A stretch of 64,000 bases of DNA from Adiantum capillus-veneris (GCA_014529385.2 CM043945.1:138969241-139033240); one strand, 5' to 3'; positions 46,901-58,205 are shown, counted from the first letter of the stretch. Notes: generated from the letters alone by a model not told the origin. Numbers and translations are program-made.

Positions 46901-49870
46901 GCTACGGTGGTCGCTTGCAGCCACCGTATGGATGCTCCTTGCCGCTCTCTTTTCTCTGCTTATGGATTCCCCCCATGCATCTCTACATCACCTACCATGG
47001 CCCCGTTCTCCTTTGCCCTGGGGTCACTCATACAAATTTCACGTGGCCCTCCAAGCTGCGCTTTGTTTCCCTTGTACTACTCACGGCCCACTTTCTGTAC
47101 ACTCTAATGTCCTGTAACTTGAGGGGTTTATCGTTCAGTACCCCCTATATAACGTGCATTCACGAAGTATTGAAAAAACCCCTGTTTTAACATGTCTAAA
47201 TGAATAAAATGACCCCTTATTTTGGGGATTTTTTTTGAAAGTTGAATATAAAAACCCCCTTTTTTTGTTAAATTGCCTAAAATGTTTTCAATTTAAAACC
47301 CCTCCAATTGAACTCACGTTATACATTAACATGATTACATAGTGCACCCCCCGAACCGACTAAAATAGCGGCCTTACTGTGCCATGCCCCCTCGTTTTTT
47401 ATCAAGTCTAACTTCAAAATATTTTGGCTTGATCCCCTTTCACACGCTTGCGATTGCCAACTTCACCTCGCCCCATTTCACACCTTTAATTGCCTTTCTA
47501 CAACTCCACTTATGAAACTCCAGTGCTCTTGGTCTTCACTCTTCAAACTAAAACCCATGCAAACTCCACATTAATTTTTAGTCAAAAAACTCCAAGAGGA
47601 GTGTCACGTGGATGAGGCTAAATCAAGGAGGAATTGCATAGGAGAGCATACCCAACATAGCCACACCCCCTGCTTTGCTCCTGAGTGCATGACATTCCTA
47701 AAGAAATAATTTCTTATGTTGATAGTGAAAGTGGTCGCAAACAAATATAACCATTTCGTAGAAATGACCGTCGAATGTTGAGACCTTTACAAAGAGAGCC
47801 AGCGACCGCCACGACTATCAACAATCTTGAGCCGCAATAGCCCAGCATAGCCTTTGATTAGAGATTTGCTAGATGTTCAACTAAGTCCATTGAAAACTTT
47901 AAACTTGCCTAGTATATTGGTCCACCCCCTTTCTATATACAATACAATACCATCAAGTTGGAAAGGGGAAAGGGGTACACACCCAGAAGACACAGAAGCG
48001 CCTCTCTATAGCCCAAGATACACACAACACCCCAGTGCACTAGGATTAGCTTCAATATCTGCACCATCTCACCTGCACACACCCGTCTCGGTGTCCCAAC
48101 ACACACACACACACACTTCTCTGAAAGCTCAAGAACATTCCACTCATGCACAACCTCTATTCCACACCGCAAAGACACACCTACCTCTTTCTCTCTTTCA
48201 CTTTGCAAACACGCGTCTCGCTTCGGGGTTGCACCCAACCACACCAACACCGGTAACACACACAAAGCACAACATAAACGAGAAAGGGGAGTGGGGATCA
48301 TACACAAAAAAGGGGGAAATGGTAAGCTTTGCTTCCATAAAACCTGTTTACAAGAGCACCATTGTACTATGGCCGGGCACACTCCTCCTACACTTCTCCT
48401 TCTCCATGGTTAAAAGGCTCTCCCAAAATTATGCTTTCCAGAAAATACCTTGGCCAAAAAGCCCTGATTACAAAATTCTCCCTTCATTTTTTCAAAGAAT
48501 CCTCTTATATTGAGTCTTACACTTTCCAAAAAAAAAAAAAAACTTTTTTTAAAAAATCGTGAAGCTCATTGAGATCACTTTGACTTTTTCCCCACTTGAC
48601 ATCCACTTGTCGTTGCATTTTTAGCATACTAGCTAGGTTGGTGACACCTCAATAATCCATACCTCCCACTTGCATGTGAAGCACCTAAAGGAGCCCCTCT
48701 TATTTGTCACGGTGCCGTGACAACCGCAAGGGATTCCATTTATCCTTAATAAAAGGGTTCGTCTTGTGTGAGCACCGCGTGGGAGCATACCCCGCAAGAA
48801 TCCCACATCCTCATCATCTCCAGGTGAACACCGTCATCGAAAGGGCCACCCGTACTGCCACCAACCAACAAAACCGTCCAATGTCCGTTGCACCCACAAC
48901 CATGGCCACGAGCTCGTGGAGCTCCAAGAATCCCTCTCGAATTGATATCCCATATTGGTCAAGATCCCGCGATTTGCCCAGCTCACAATGCATGTGGGGT
49001 AAGTGGAGGTGCCACGTGGCAGCATGGGAGCCAACCTCCTCCACAAACTCCCTCAAGCCCATAAAACCTCAAAAAACTTGGTACAAAATTGGTTTTCTCC
49101 CCAGTTTGTTGAACTGCCATTTTCTCATTAGTGATCAAGCTTCCAAGCCGTCAAGCCACACTTGTAGACATGGTCCCCGTCTTCAATTGGTACAAATCTC
49201 GACACAATTTGATCTCCCTAGGACCACCTTTTGAGGCCAAAAAAAAAAACTGACAAAATCATCTAGCAACTTCCTCCATCCTTTGGCACCAACTTCCGTC
49301 TGCAATATCTCGGCCCTCAGGACTTTATTTGACGAGCCGTCCATTTCAGCTAATCCCATACAATGCACATGACCTTCTATAACCTATTCAAGGACCAAAA
49401 TGCGGGCAAGTTGGCCCATAATTAGCCCACGAAAAACATTCAAATGGCCATAACTTTCTCTCTAGAGCTCCGATTAACAATCCGAGAAGATCGACATGCT
49501 CCACACTTGAGCTCTTCAATCCCATCCACTGACATCAGCTATGGCCATCTGCCCCTTTCTGCCCTACCCATCGAGAATCTGCCATACTTTGTAACTTCAG
49601 GCTAGTATATCTTTCACGTCATGGCTCCGTTTGAGGAGCGGTCTAGACCAGGTTCCACAACATCTCGAACACTACATTCTCAAGCACTAGCAAAAAACTT
49701 CAGAAACTTGGACCTACTATAAAATTGGCCTTCCCTGAGTCTTTTTTGCCCAATAAACCACAATATGCATGCATTTCCGCTACCACCTATCTGCCCAAGT
49801 TCCTTGTACCAGCTTTAGTAGTTGGATTCACACCAATGTGCACCCTTAGCACTACTTGGCACCACTTCTA
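44322..49870. other. Region without recognised genes
   Basis: No convincing gene on either strand. Present are likely LINE-3 5' UTR (to about 44540), a perfect hairpin at 45006-45038, a TC microsatellite at 46848-46898 and an A-rich tract near 48528-48541. Frames such as 46822-47190 and 47854-48513 are low-complexity or Pro/Ser-rich with no family features. Confidence 0.5.
45006..45038. repeat. Perfect 15-bp hairpin
   Basis: TAGCTAGTTGGGGTA, a 3-bp AAA loop, then TACCCCAACTAGCTA. Related CAACTAGCTATCAAAT sequence recurs about 30 bp downstream, so it sits in a small repeat cluster. Confidence 0.85.
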
Positions 49871-49878
49871 GCTTCAAC

Positions 49879-50096
49879 CATGGGGCGGTCACTTTTTAGA
49901 ATGTGTATGCTATCACGTGAGTTAATTGGAGAGGATTATTAAAAGATCAAAATGTATCAAAATGTATACATACAGAGGGGGGTGGGGGTTTTTTAACTAG
50001 GCACGTAGTGTAAATATAGTATGTATATTGAGGTATTATTAATAACCTCTTGAACGCACGTGATATAGGAAGCTTTTGATAAGTGACCGCCCCGGG
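49879..50096. mobile_element. 218-bp MITE, copy B
   Basis: The same length and sequence family as 20233-20450. It has a perfect 8-bp target duplication GCTTCAAC (49871-49878 and 50097-50104). The terminus is CATGGGGCGGTCACTT on the left and AAGTGACCGCCCCGGG on the right; the left tip has lost two bases of the inverted repeat to substitution. Confidence 0.92.
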
Positions 50097-50284
50097 GCTT
50101 CAACAAAGTTTGCTTGTAGCAACGTGGAATGATCGGCAAGCTGCTTCCCTCTGGCATAGTCGGACCTGGGTATTTTCTCAGAAGCTTGAATGGTCACATA
50201 ACTAGCTAGCAAGTTGGAATGTGCTAGATGTTGGCAACAAATAACTTTTGGTTCTAAAATTATCAACAAATTTTGACCTTTTTC

Positions 50285-50289
50285 TAGAA

Positions 50290-50338
<49 letters not shown>

Positions 50339-50362
50339 GGAGATATACATAAAGGGGGAGAG

Positions 50363-50431
<69 letters not shown>

Positions 50432-50540
50432 GTGTGTGTGTGTGTGTGTGTGTGAGTGAGGGAGAGAAATAAATAGATAGATAGATAGATAGATTGAATT
50501 ATCGTCCATGGAGGTTAGATATGACCCGTGGGACCGGAAA
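50285..50540 (-). repeat. LINE 3' tip with GATA/GA/TG microsatellite tail
   Basis: About 45 bp at 50494-50535 match the LINE-family 3' terminus (minus: CATGGACGATAATTCAATC), followed on the minus strand by TATC, TTTATT, TG, TC and TATC runs down to 50285. This is the same tail architecture as LINE-1 and LINE-2. Confidence 0.8.
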
Positions 50541-50720
50541 ACAGCGCGTTACAAAAGGTTCCTTCTAAGTGAAGGGATTGTCAGATACATCTCAGTTAAG
50601 GACTTAGGGTCTAGTGAGAGGTGAACAAAAGAGAAATGGGATGAACATACCTTAAAAACCTAAGGAGGAGTGGGTGAGAGGGGAACCATTTTGGGAGTTT
50701 AGAACTTGTGAATAATGGCT

Positions 50721-51363
50721 TTACCTCCTCGATAGACTACCCATTTTCCTATCATGCGCATTGCTCGCACCTTTTGTAGTTCTACATTCTTCTGCTTGAG
50801 TTGGTCGGGGTAAGATCTTCTGCAAACCAGACTTTAGTGCCCTTGAGAAGCCTTGATTGCTCAAGGACTTTTTTTCGGTCCACTTTGGTCTTGAAAGTGA
50901 GGATTGCATGATTGGTGCGATGCTCATGTGTGATGGAGTCGATTGTTGCTGGACCCCACTCTATCATGCGGGTTGTTGTTTGGATGCGGGCAATGGATTC
51001 ATGGAACTTGAGGTCTCCCCCTCCTTTCCAATCACTAAGAAACCCATCAATGCAAACATTGAGGGAGATCTCCTCCTGTCGTTGTCGTTCACGTAGCGTG
51101 GATGCCACAAGATCGTCAACCTTGTGGATGATGGCTTCTTGCACTTGATTTTTGACCGCCTTTGTAAGGGTGGTCTCCACTTCTTCCTTTGTTTTGTCGA
51201 ACTTGTTTTGCATCTGCTCCATTTCCTCCTCGTGATTCTCCACTACGGTTAGTCGGGTCTCGATTGCAATGAGTTTTTGTTTCAACTCATCATTCTCCTT
51301 GCGGAGACTTTTGACTTCATTCTGAAGGCGAATAGTACTATCCATTTTAGGGGGTGTTGCCAC
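50721..51363 (-). pseudogene. Diverged LINE ORF1-like gene without ORF2
   Basis: The frame starts MATPPKMDSTIRLQNEVKSL and continues as a strong coiled coil to about residue 75. A DGFLSDWKGG to THEHRTNHAILTFKTKVDRK core and KGTKVWFAEDLTP follow, the end of an RRM-like ORF1 domain. A frameshift near 50810 separates the last about 30 residues (TKGASNAHDRKMGSLSRR), which continue to 50721. Sequence identity to the ORF1 of LINE-1/2/3 is low but the layout is the same. No RT follows; only a LINE 3' tip lies 180 bp downstream. It could be a half-LINE element or an old deletion product. Confidence 0.6.
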
Positions 51364-51788
51364 GATCCCCGCAAAGGTGGGCTTGTTTCATGATGAAGCA
51401 CGAGTGGCCATTCGGGGGAAACCCTTTCATTGTTGAAGGAACAAACCCTTTAATTGTTGAAGAACAGATGCTTTCACTTAATGTTCACAAAGGTTTGCAA
51501 AAACACAAACCCTTGCACTCTTGACTGTCACTGTTTGCAAAACCCTTTCACTTGGAGTTTTCACAGGAACAAACCCTTTCACTTTAAGTGTCACTATTGC
51601 AAAGGTTTGTAAAAAAGTGAAAGGTCGGGGTCAATGCCGGGGTGCACAGAGGCCACACAGTGGGGTGCACAGGGGAGGCTCGACAAAGAAGTAGCATCGA
51701 TGGCACTAGTGGCGGGTTGTATAGGGACTCGATAGGAGTGAGATGCCGAGAGCGTTTACAGGGGTGTCGTGCTACGGAGAGCGTGCAC

Positions 51789-51849
<61 letters not shown>

Positions 51850-52046
51850 AAGGGGGGGGGAGAGAGGGATTAAAAAAATGCTCACTCCAAAAAGAGTAAG
51901 GGGGGGGGGGGGAGAGAGGGATTAAAAAAATGCTCACTCCAAAAACTCTTTTTGGAGTGAAGCGAGCTTTGTTTTTAGAATTTGTCAGCTGAGCAATATC
52001 TAAAAAAATCTCACTCCAAAGCTTTCTCCATTCCCATCCCCCCTAG
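51364..52046. repeat. Short repeats, GA microsatellite and a hairpin
   Basis: 51420-51615 has repeated AACCCTTTCACT/TTCACAAAGGTTTGC motifs. GA runs lie at 51791-51845. A roughly 50-bp unit (poly-G, GAGAGAGGGATTAAAAAAAT, GCTCACTCC) is duplicated at 51852-51893 and 51901-51945. A hairpin TCACTCCAAAAA-CTC-TTTTTGGAGTGA lies at 51934-51960. No gene. Confidence 0.75.
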
Positions 52047-52250
52047 CTTCCAAATGATTCATATCACATTCATGTGCCACTTGTGATTGGCCGAACCTCA
52101 AAGGCTAAGGTTCTTAAAGATCCGAACAACTTTAAGTGTCTTATTCTTGTATAAAATGCGTCTAGCGTCTTCTTATGGTTTTGAATTTAACTAGGAGGAC
52201 CAACTTATTGACATTCTCCTTTAAGTGAGAGGTTCTTGAGGTAAAGGTAG
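52047..52250 (-). repeat. LINE reverse-transcriptase fragment
   Basis: The sequence matches LINE-3 around 40960-41150 (CACTTGTGATTGG, CCGAACCTCAAAGG, AAGTGTCTTATT), with many substitutions. It covers the RT stretch after YADD. Both ends are truncated. Confidence 0.7.
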
Positions 52251-52727
52251 TATCTTCCTTGCCGTGACATAGGACATCTAGTCTCCGCACCCATGGACCT
52301 CACTAACCCACTCACCTATTCTTTATATACATAGAAGAATACAGAGTGAGTGCCACTTCTTGCCACTTTGCTCACCCCACTCTGTGTTCTCTCTCTCTCA
52401 CTACAAGAGGTACTTAATATTAGCGACGCTCGTAGTGCGACACTCAAAAGTGAAAACCCACTGCGTTGCTATGGGCGTCGCTATGAGCATCGCTAAGTTA
52501 CAAATAAACTAGCGACGCCGATAGGGGTAAAAAAATAACCGAGAGCGTCCGAAAACTCAGATCTGAGTTTTCGGCGCGCGCTCAAGCAAGCAAAGGTAAC
52601 CCGCACTCTCCCTCTCTCTCTCTCTCTTTCTTCTCCACACACACACACGAGGAGAGGAAAGAGATCCAGGTATGCTCCTTCCCTCTCCTTACTCTCATGT
52701 TCCCTTCCCCTCTTTCTCTCTCTCTCC

Positions 52728-52790
<63 letters not shown>

Positions 52791-52911
52791 TGTGTTTTTG
52801 AGAGAGAGAGAGAGAGAGAGATCACATGCATAAACAAAAAACAAACACACACATGCATAAACAAAGAATGCATACACACACATTGAGAGAGAGAGACAGA
52901 GAGAGAGAGAA

Positions 52912-53102
52912 GGAGAAGAAGAAGAAGAAGAGAGTTTTAACGTTATAGGAAACTATCCCAAGAAACCTTAAAGATCTAGTCGATGAGGAGTTGAACTCAA
53001 GACCTGTTATTCAAGAGGGAAATGGCATAACCTGCAATCTACCACACTTGGGTGATAGAAAGGCTATACCATTTTCCTCCTTTTATTGGCGCACACACAC
53101 AT

Positions 53103-53148
<46 letters not shown>

Positions 53149-53399
53149 TAAGAAGAGAGTTTAATTGAACATCGTAGGAAACTATACCAAGAGACCTTAA
53201 AGATCTAGCCGATGAGGAGTTGAACTCAAGACCTGTTATTCAAGAGGGAAATGGCATAACCAATCTACCACACCTGGGTGATATAAAGGTTATACCATTT
53301 TTCTCTTTTTATTGGCGCGCACACACACACACACACACACGCGAGAAGAAGAGAGTTTTAATGTCGTAGGAAACTATCCCAAGAGACGTTAAAGATTAC
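52912..53399 (-). repeat. Three tRNA-like SINE units in tandem
   Basis: Units lie at about 52912-53093, 53148-53318 and 53341-53399 (the last truncated). On the minus strand each begins GCGCCAATAAAA and has a GTGTGGTAGATTGCAGG A-box-like stretch. About 45 bp on is GGTCTTGAGTTCAACTCC, close to a tRNA T-arm/B box. Each ends AGTTTCCTATAACGTTAAAA then TCTTCTTC. CA runs separate the units. The first two are highly similar, so tandem duplication is as likely as separate insertions. Confidence 0.6.
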
Positions 53400-53820
53400 A
53401 TTAGATATAGACTGACGTTAGATTAGATTTAGGTTTATTTACGTTAGATGTAGATTTACGTTAAATTAGATTAGACTTAGGTTTATTTTGAGTTTAAGAT
53501 TAAATTAGATCTAGATTTATGTTCGATGGACTAGCTTTTTTTAGATTTATGTTAGATTTTAGTGCATGTCAATGAGGGTGCGCCCATGATGGTAAGCATT
53601 GTATGAAAAACACTTGCTCATATGAAAAACACTAAAAAAGAGTCCGTTTTCCTACATGAGAAATTTTCCTGTGCTCACAGCCTCGACAGTCCATGTGGAC
53701 CAGCAATTTCACCTGTATGTTTGACTGCTGCTACCATACAATAAGCCGTCATGATCAGCCAATGGAAGAGAAAATTGAGCCTACACAGAAATTAGTGATG
53801 CAAGATGATGATTCCAAGGG

Positions 53821-53882
<62 letters not shown>

Positions 53883-54212
53883 CCTGTCAAATATAGAGTA
53901 AGAATTAAGTTCTTTGAGCAGGCATCAGCTACATTGCAAGAATGGCATACCTGCATGCTATAGACAAAGATCTACTGTGAAAAGATGTTAAGATGTTGTG
54001 AAATGCTACAGCTAGAGAAGAGGCAGAGGGGTTTTGTCCACTACATGCACTATCATGTAGACGTGGGTGTGTAGATTTCTTGTACCCACAAATATAGGCA
54101 TTGACCAATAAAGACGAGATTATAACCCGGTGGTTCTGATCTCCGTGCACCTCTAGACTAAGGTGTGCGGGGATTGGAAATGACTAGAGAATGTGAGGTG
54201 GTTTACAGTGTG

Positions 54213-54289
<77 letters not shown>

Positions 54290-54400
54290 AAGACGAAGAA
54301 TGCCAATAGAAGATTAAATTTGTTGTCCAAGTTACAAGGTTTTTACCCTCATTATGAGTAGTGACGAGGATGTGGGGCCGTCCAACTGAAACACCTATCT
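53400..54400. repeat. Degenerate TTAGAT repeats and CA/GA microsatellites
   Basis: 53398-53560 is built of ACGTTAGATTTAGATTT-like units. A CA run lies at 53823-53881 and a GA run at about 54219-54286. No gene seen. The stretch is presumably the CACTA 5' interior. Confidence 0.7.
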
Positions 54401-54410
54401 CTCAACAAGC

Positions 54411-56205
54411 ATCTTATGTCCTTGTAATCAATGCAAGCATGTTGTGCAACGGACAAGACGCGTTTCTTTGCAGCACGTTTGCGAATTTGGCGAGTTTGAT
54501 CCATCTATTATAGATCGAGTTGTTGCCAATTATAACTTGTCGGACTCTGACGCTGGCCAACAGGCAGCAATCTTGCAACTCAATAGACGTGTTCGCAGGT
54601 GCTTTGGTCAAGAAACATATGTGAGGCCACAAGATGTAGCCTCTAATAGCTCGGGGGATGATCATGCACGCCACATTCCCAACAAGGCAATGTTTACGCT
54701 CGAGATCAATGAAATAATCGAGACGATCATGGATTCAGAAAGGTTTATCTATGATGATATGAAAAGTGAAGCAGATACGCCATTGTATAATGGAGCATGT
54801 GTGTCTAGATTGAAGGCGCTCATGGTTCTTCTTAACATGCAGACAAAGTTTGGATGGAGTGACACTAGCGTCACAACGCTTTTCAGGTGATCTATTACAA
54901 TTAGTTTACTTTAATAAAAAAGTCTAGATGTATAATGATCTGATAGATTTTTACACAATTGTATCGTATTTTTTTCGTTATGTAGATTGCTCAAAGAGCA
55001 CATACTATCAACTGATAATGTGATGCCAGATTTCAGAGAGGAAGCAAGAAAGATTTTGCGAAACTTGGGGATGGATTACAATTCGATCCACGCTTGTCCT
55101 AACAATTGCATTCTTTTTAGACCTGGGAATACATAGACATGGAGAAGTGTCCGAAATGTGATTCTGAGATATATCGAGTAAATCTTCATGGATCAAAAAA
55201 CCCGCAAAAGGTTTTGCAACATTTTCCTCTGCTTCCTTGCATCAAGCATTTCTTCGAATGTAAGTCCATGGCCGCCCTAGTATCATGGCATGAGGAGAAT
55301 AAATCTTCGGATGGTGTGCTACGGATTCCTGCAGATTGCGCAACCTGGAAACATATAGATGAAACATGGTTGGATGTTTATAGGGAAGCTCAAAACTTGC
55401 ACTTAGGCCTGGCTATGGATGGCGTAAATACATTTGGTCAAAGATTAACATCTTACAGTGTATGGCCCATTGTCATCGTCAACTACAACATTCCCCCGTG
55501 GTTGACTACAAAGAAGGGGCACCTATGGCTAAGCTTCATTGTGCCGGGGCGATATAAAGTGAAGAATATGGATGTGTATCTTCTTACACTATTGGAAGAG
55601 CGACAAAAATTGTGGATTGGCATAGAAGTGGTGGATATGAGCCGACACACAGGTCGACAGAATGCTTTGATCAGAGGCATTCTAATGTGGACCATGCATG
55701 ACTATCCCGGACTAATAGAATGCTCAGGTGATTTACACTCCTAACTCAAACACTGTAAATCTTGGTTTTTCTCAAGCTTATCTATTATCATGTGTATACA
55801 TGTAGGGTTTCAAACAAGCGGATACAGAGCATGTGTCACATGTGGACCTAGACTGAATGCACGTCAGGCGCCCTCATTGAAGAAGCAAATCTACGAAGGT
55901 CATCAAGCGTATCTTCTAGAGAATCATGTGTTACGCGATGGCTTTTTGGAAAGAGAGCCATCGAAGATGTCTGCACAAGCATGATTAGAGCAGAAGGAGA
56001 TGTGTGATGACGGTTTTCCCCCAGGGATGAAGAGACTATCTCTATGGTACGAGTTACTATACTAGCCCCGACTCATGATCAATCACTTGCTCGATCCAAT
56101 GCACATATTCAAGAATGTGAGTAATCTACTGTGGGACCATCTGACCGGAAAGAAAGTTACTTTGGGAGCCAGGGTTGACCTTAGAAATGTGGATTGTATG
56201 GAGCG
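54411..56205 (+). pseudogene. CACTA TNP2-type transposase, C-terminal half missing
   Basis: The N-terminus has CPCNQCKH, the transposase-associated zinc motif. Exon 1 runs to 54889 (donor CTTTTCAG|GT). Exon 2 starts at 54986 with LLKEHILSTDNVMPDFREEA, CPNNCILFRPG, a frameshift near 55125, then EKCPKCDSEIYR, LPCIKHFFECKSMAALVSWH, GLAMDGVNTFGQ (conserved Asp), WPIVIVNYNIPPWLTTKKGH and MWTMHDYPGLIECS. An intron at about 55730-55805 follows. Exon 3 has GYRACVTCGPRLNARQ, a stop at 55982, LLDPMHIFKNVSNLLWDHLT and ARVDLRNVDCM. After about 56205 homology stops abruptly where TNP2 normally continues for a few hundred residues. This is an inactive fragment. Confidence 0.85.
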
Positions 56206-56339
56206 TCATGGCTCTGGCGCACCATCACGCATTTCTACTCCGGTCGCCTCTCCCTCTGTTTCGGAGCATTTAGCGTGCTCCGAAGCTTCGGTGTTGATGA
56301 GCCGATCTTCACACTCGTCTAGGCATCGGTGCTCTAGTG

Positions 56340-57728
56340 GTGGGGGTGGTAGTGGCGGTTGTTGTGGGGATGCCACGGCCGATGCCTCAACACCGCCTCG
56401 TGTTTGACAAGGCTCTTTACCCTCCCCTTCTTTGCCGCCCCGACACCAGCCACGACATCGCTATCTACACTAGGTTTTGCGCGGCTGATGGCCGTTCCTA
56501 GTAGCTACACACCACTAGCTACTCCTCCAGGAGGCACTCTCGTCGACACTCCTCGCTTTGGGGCCCAGACTCTAGTGGAGACACCTGACGCCCATACCCC
56601 CGTCGACATCCCGCTAGAGACCCCTACCGGGACACCCAGGTTCACACGTCACCGGTGAGAGGGCTTGCCTTACTCCGTCGACTTCAGTGGCGGCATCATC
56701 TTGGATGATGAAGGCAAGAAGGTGATCTCGCACATGCGCGGTATTTGCTCTCAGGTGTTTAGACACTACATACTAAACACCTGGAGTGAAGTACCAAGTG
56801 ATTTAAAAGACAGAGTCATCAGCATGCTTCATGATGAGTTTCCCGTTTCAACACGGGATGACCGCTTCAATGAAGACCTATGAAATGCGCGAATACTGCA
56901 AGCACAAGCATTCCGAAGTGTAAAAAGCAATCAAGCATGGGTGGAACATACCAGATTAGCTGGCCAAATAAGATTGGAAGAATGCAAAAAAAGCAGTGCG
57001 CGAGAATCTCGACAAGTGGAAGCAACAAAAGGAGATGGCGGTGGCGGTTGTTGTGGGGATGCCACCGCCGATGCCTCGACACCGCCTCGTGTTCGACGAG
57101 GATCTTTACCCTCCCCTTCTTTGCCCGCCCCGACACCAGCCACGACACCGCTATCTACACCAGGTTTTGTGCGGCTAATGGCCGTTCCTAGTAGCTACAC
57201 ACCACTAGCTACTCCTCCAAGAGGCACTCCAACCAACACTCCTCGCTTCGGGGCCCAGACTCTAGTGGAGAAAATTGACGTCCATACCCCCGTCGACACC
57301 CCGCTAGAGACCCCTACCAGGACACCTAGGTTTACACGTCACCGGCGAAAGGGCCTGCCTTACTCCATCGACTTCAGCGGCGGTATCATCTTGGATAATG
57401 AAGGCAAGAAGGTGATCTCGCGCATGCGCGGTCTTTGCTCTCAGGTGTTTAGACACTACATACTAAACACGTGGATTGAAGTACCAAGTGATTTAAAAGA
57501 CAAAGTCATCACCATGCTTCATGACGAGTTTCCCATTCCAACACGGGATGACCGCTTGAATGAAGACCTATGAAGGTTCGAATGCGCAAATACTGCAAGC
57601 ACAAGTATTCCGAAGTGTAAAAAGCAATCAAGCATGGGTGGAGCATACCAGATTGGCTGGCCAAAGAAGATTGGAAGAATGCAAAGAAAGCAGCGCGCGA
57701 GAATCCCGACAAGTGGAAGAAACAAAAG
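56340..57728 (+). repeat. 689-bp tandem duplication inside the CACTA element
   Basis: Unit 1 (about 56340-57028) and unit 2 (about 57029-57728) align end to end with an offset of 689 bp; compare TCTTTACCCTCCCC at 56414 and 57103. Unit 1 carries more stops and frame changes; unit 2 keeps an open frame at 56941-57573. Confidence 0.88.
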
Positions 57729-58020
57729 GAGGCAGCCAGAGCGCGAGTAGAGGCAAGGAGCTCGTACCACTTGGGGAGCGCCGGGTGGGCATTATTTGAG
57801 GCCGATTTTGTAAGTGTTTTCACATTTCTCTCTAGGTTTGATAGTTTAGGGTTTAGGGGTTTTTAAATTCTAACATAATTGATTCTTTGTATGTTTTGAC
57901 AGTGGTCGATGACAGGACATGACCCCACACCGTACGAGCGTGAGTACGCAGGCACGAAGGGCTTAAACGCCCTGATGGAAATTCGGAGTCCTCACAGCAG
58001 CATGGTTAGTATTAGGGTTT
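56941..58020 (+). pseudogene. CACTA second gene, TNPA/Transposase_24-like
   Basis: A Pro/Thr-rich N-terminal part (many TPxxTP motifs) leads to GGIILDNEGKKVISRMRGL, NTWIEVPSDLKDKVITMLHD and EFPIPTRDD. After a frame change come KAIKHGWSIPDWLAKEDWKN, ARENPDKWKKQKEAARARVE and SSYHLGSAGW, an intron near 57810-57902, then MTGHDPTPYEREYAGTKGLN. This order (W-x-VP, helical KxxW block, H-x-GS, PTP) matches the plant Transposase_24 region of CACTA second proteins, thought to bind subterminal repeats. A TAA (GTGTAAAAAGC, about 57617) and a frameshift break it. Confidence 0.7.
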
Positions 58021-58205
58021 ACTCTTTTCTATTTGTTGGTAAGATAACTGACTTCACGACTCCACTACTCGGATTGAAAGACATGGAGCGGTTAGCACGC
58101 GTGGACCTCTCCCTCTCTCTCCATTTGTTTCTCTCTCTCTCTCTCAGATGGCCTCCAATGCCCATCTCCATCTCTCTCTCTCCCTCCTACTCTCCTGTTC
58201 AGAAT

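Larger units (their letters stand above)
52399..58020 (+). mobile_element. CACTA (En/Spm-type) transposon, 3' end not found
   Basis: CACTACAAGAGG at 52399 is a canonical CACTA terminus. It is followed within 130 bp by subterminal repeats with GCGACGC/GCGTCGC motifs (for example GGGCGTCGCTATGAGCATCG). Downstream lie a TNP2-type gene and a TNPA/Transposase_24-like gene in the usual order. No inverse CTTGTAGTG terminus is seen downstream in this window, so the end given here is only the last recognised coding sequence. Confidence 0.75.

Noticed and set aside
46822-47190. 122-codon frame starting in a TC microsatellite
   Set aside because: It begins with a Ser-Leu run from the repeat, and the rest has no family resemblance.
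47854-48513. 219-codon frame, and the opposite 47933-48382 frame
   Set aside because: Low-complexity Pro/Ser/Thr/His-rich translation over CA-rich DNA; no recognised domain, and an equally long frame on the other strand.
53041-53320. A functional tRNA gene on the minus strand
   Set aside because: A/B-box-like segments exist, but no complete cloverleaf with acceptor stem can be drawn; a SINE origin fits the repeated units and TTC tail better.
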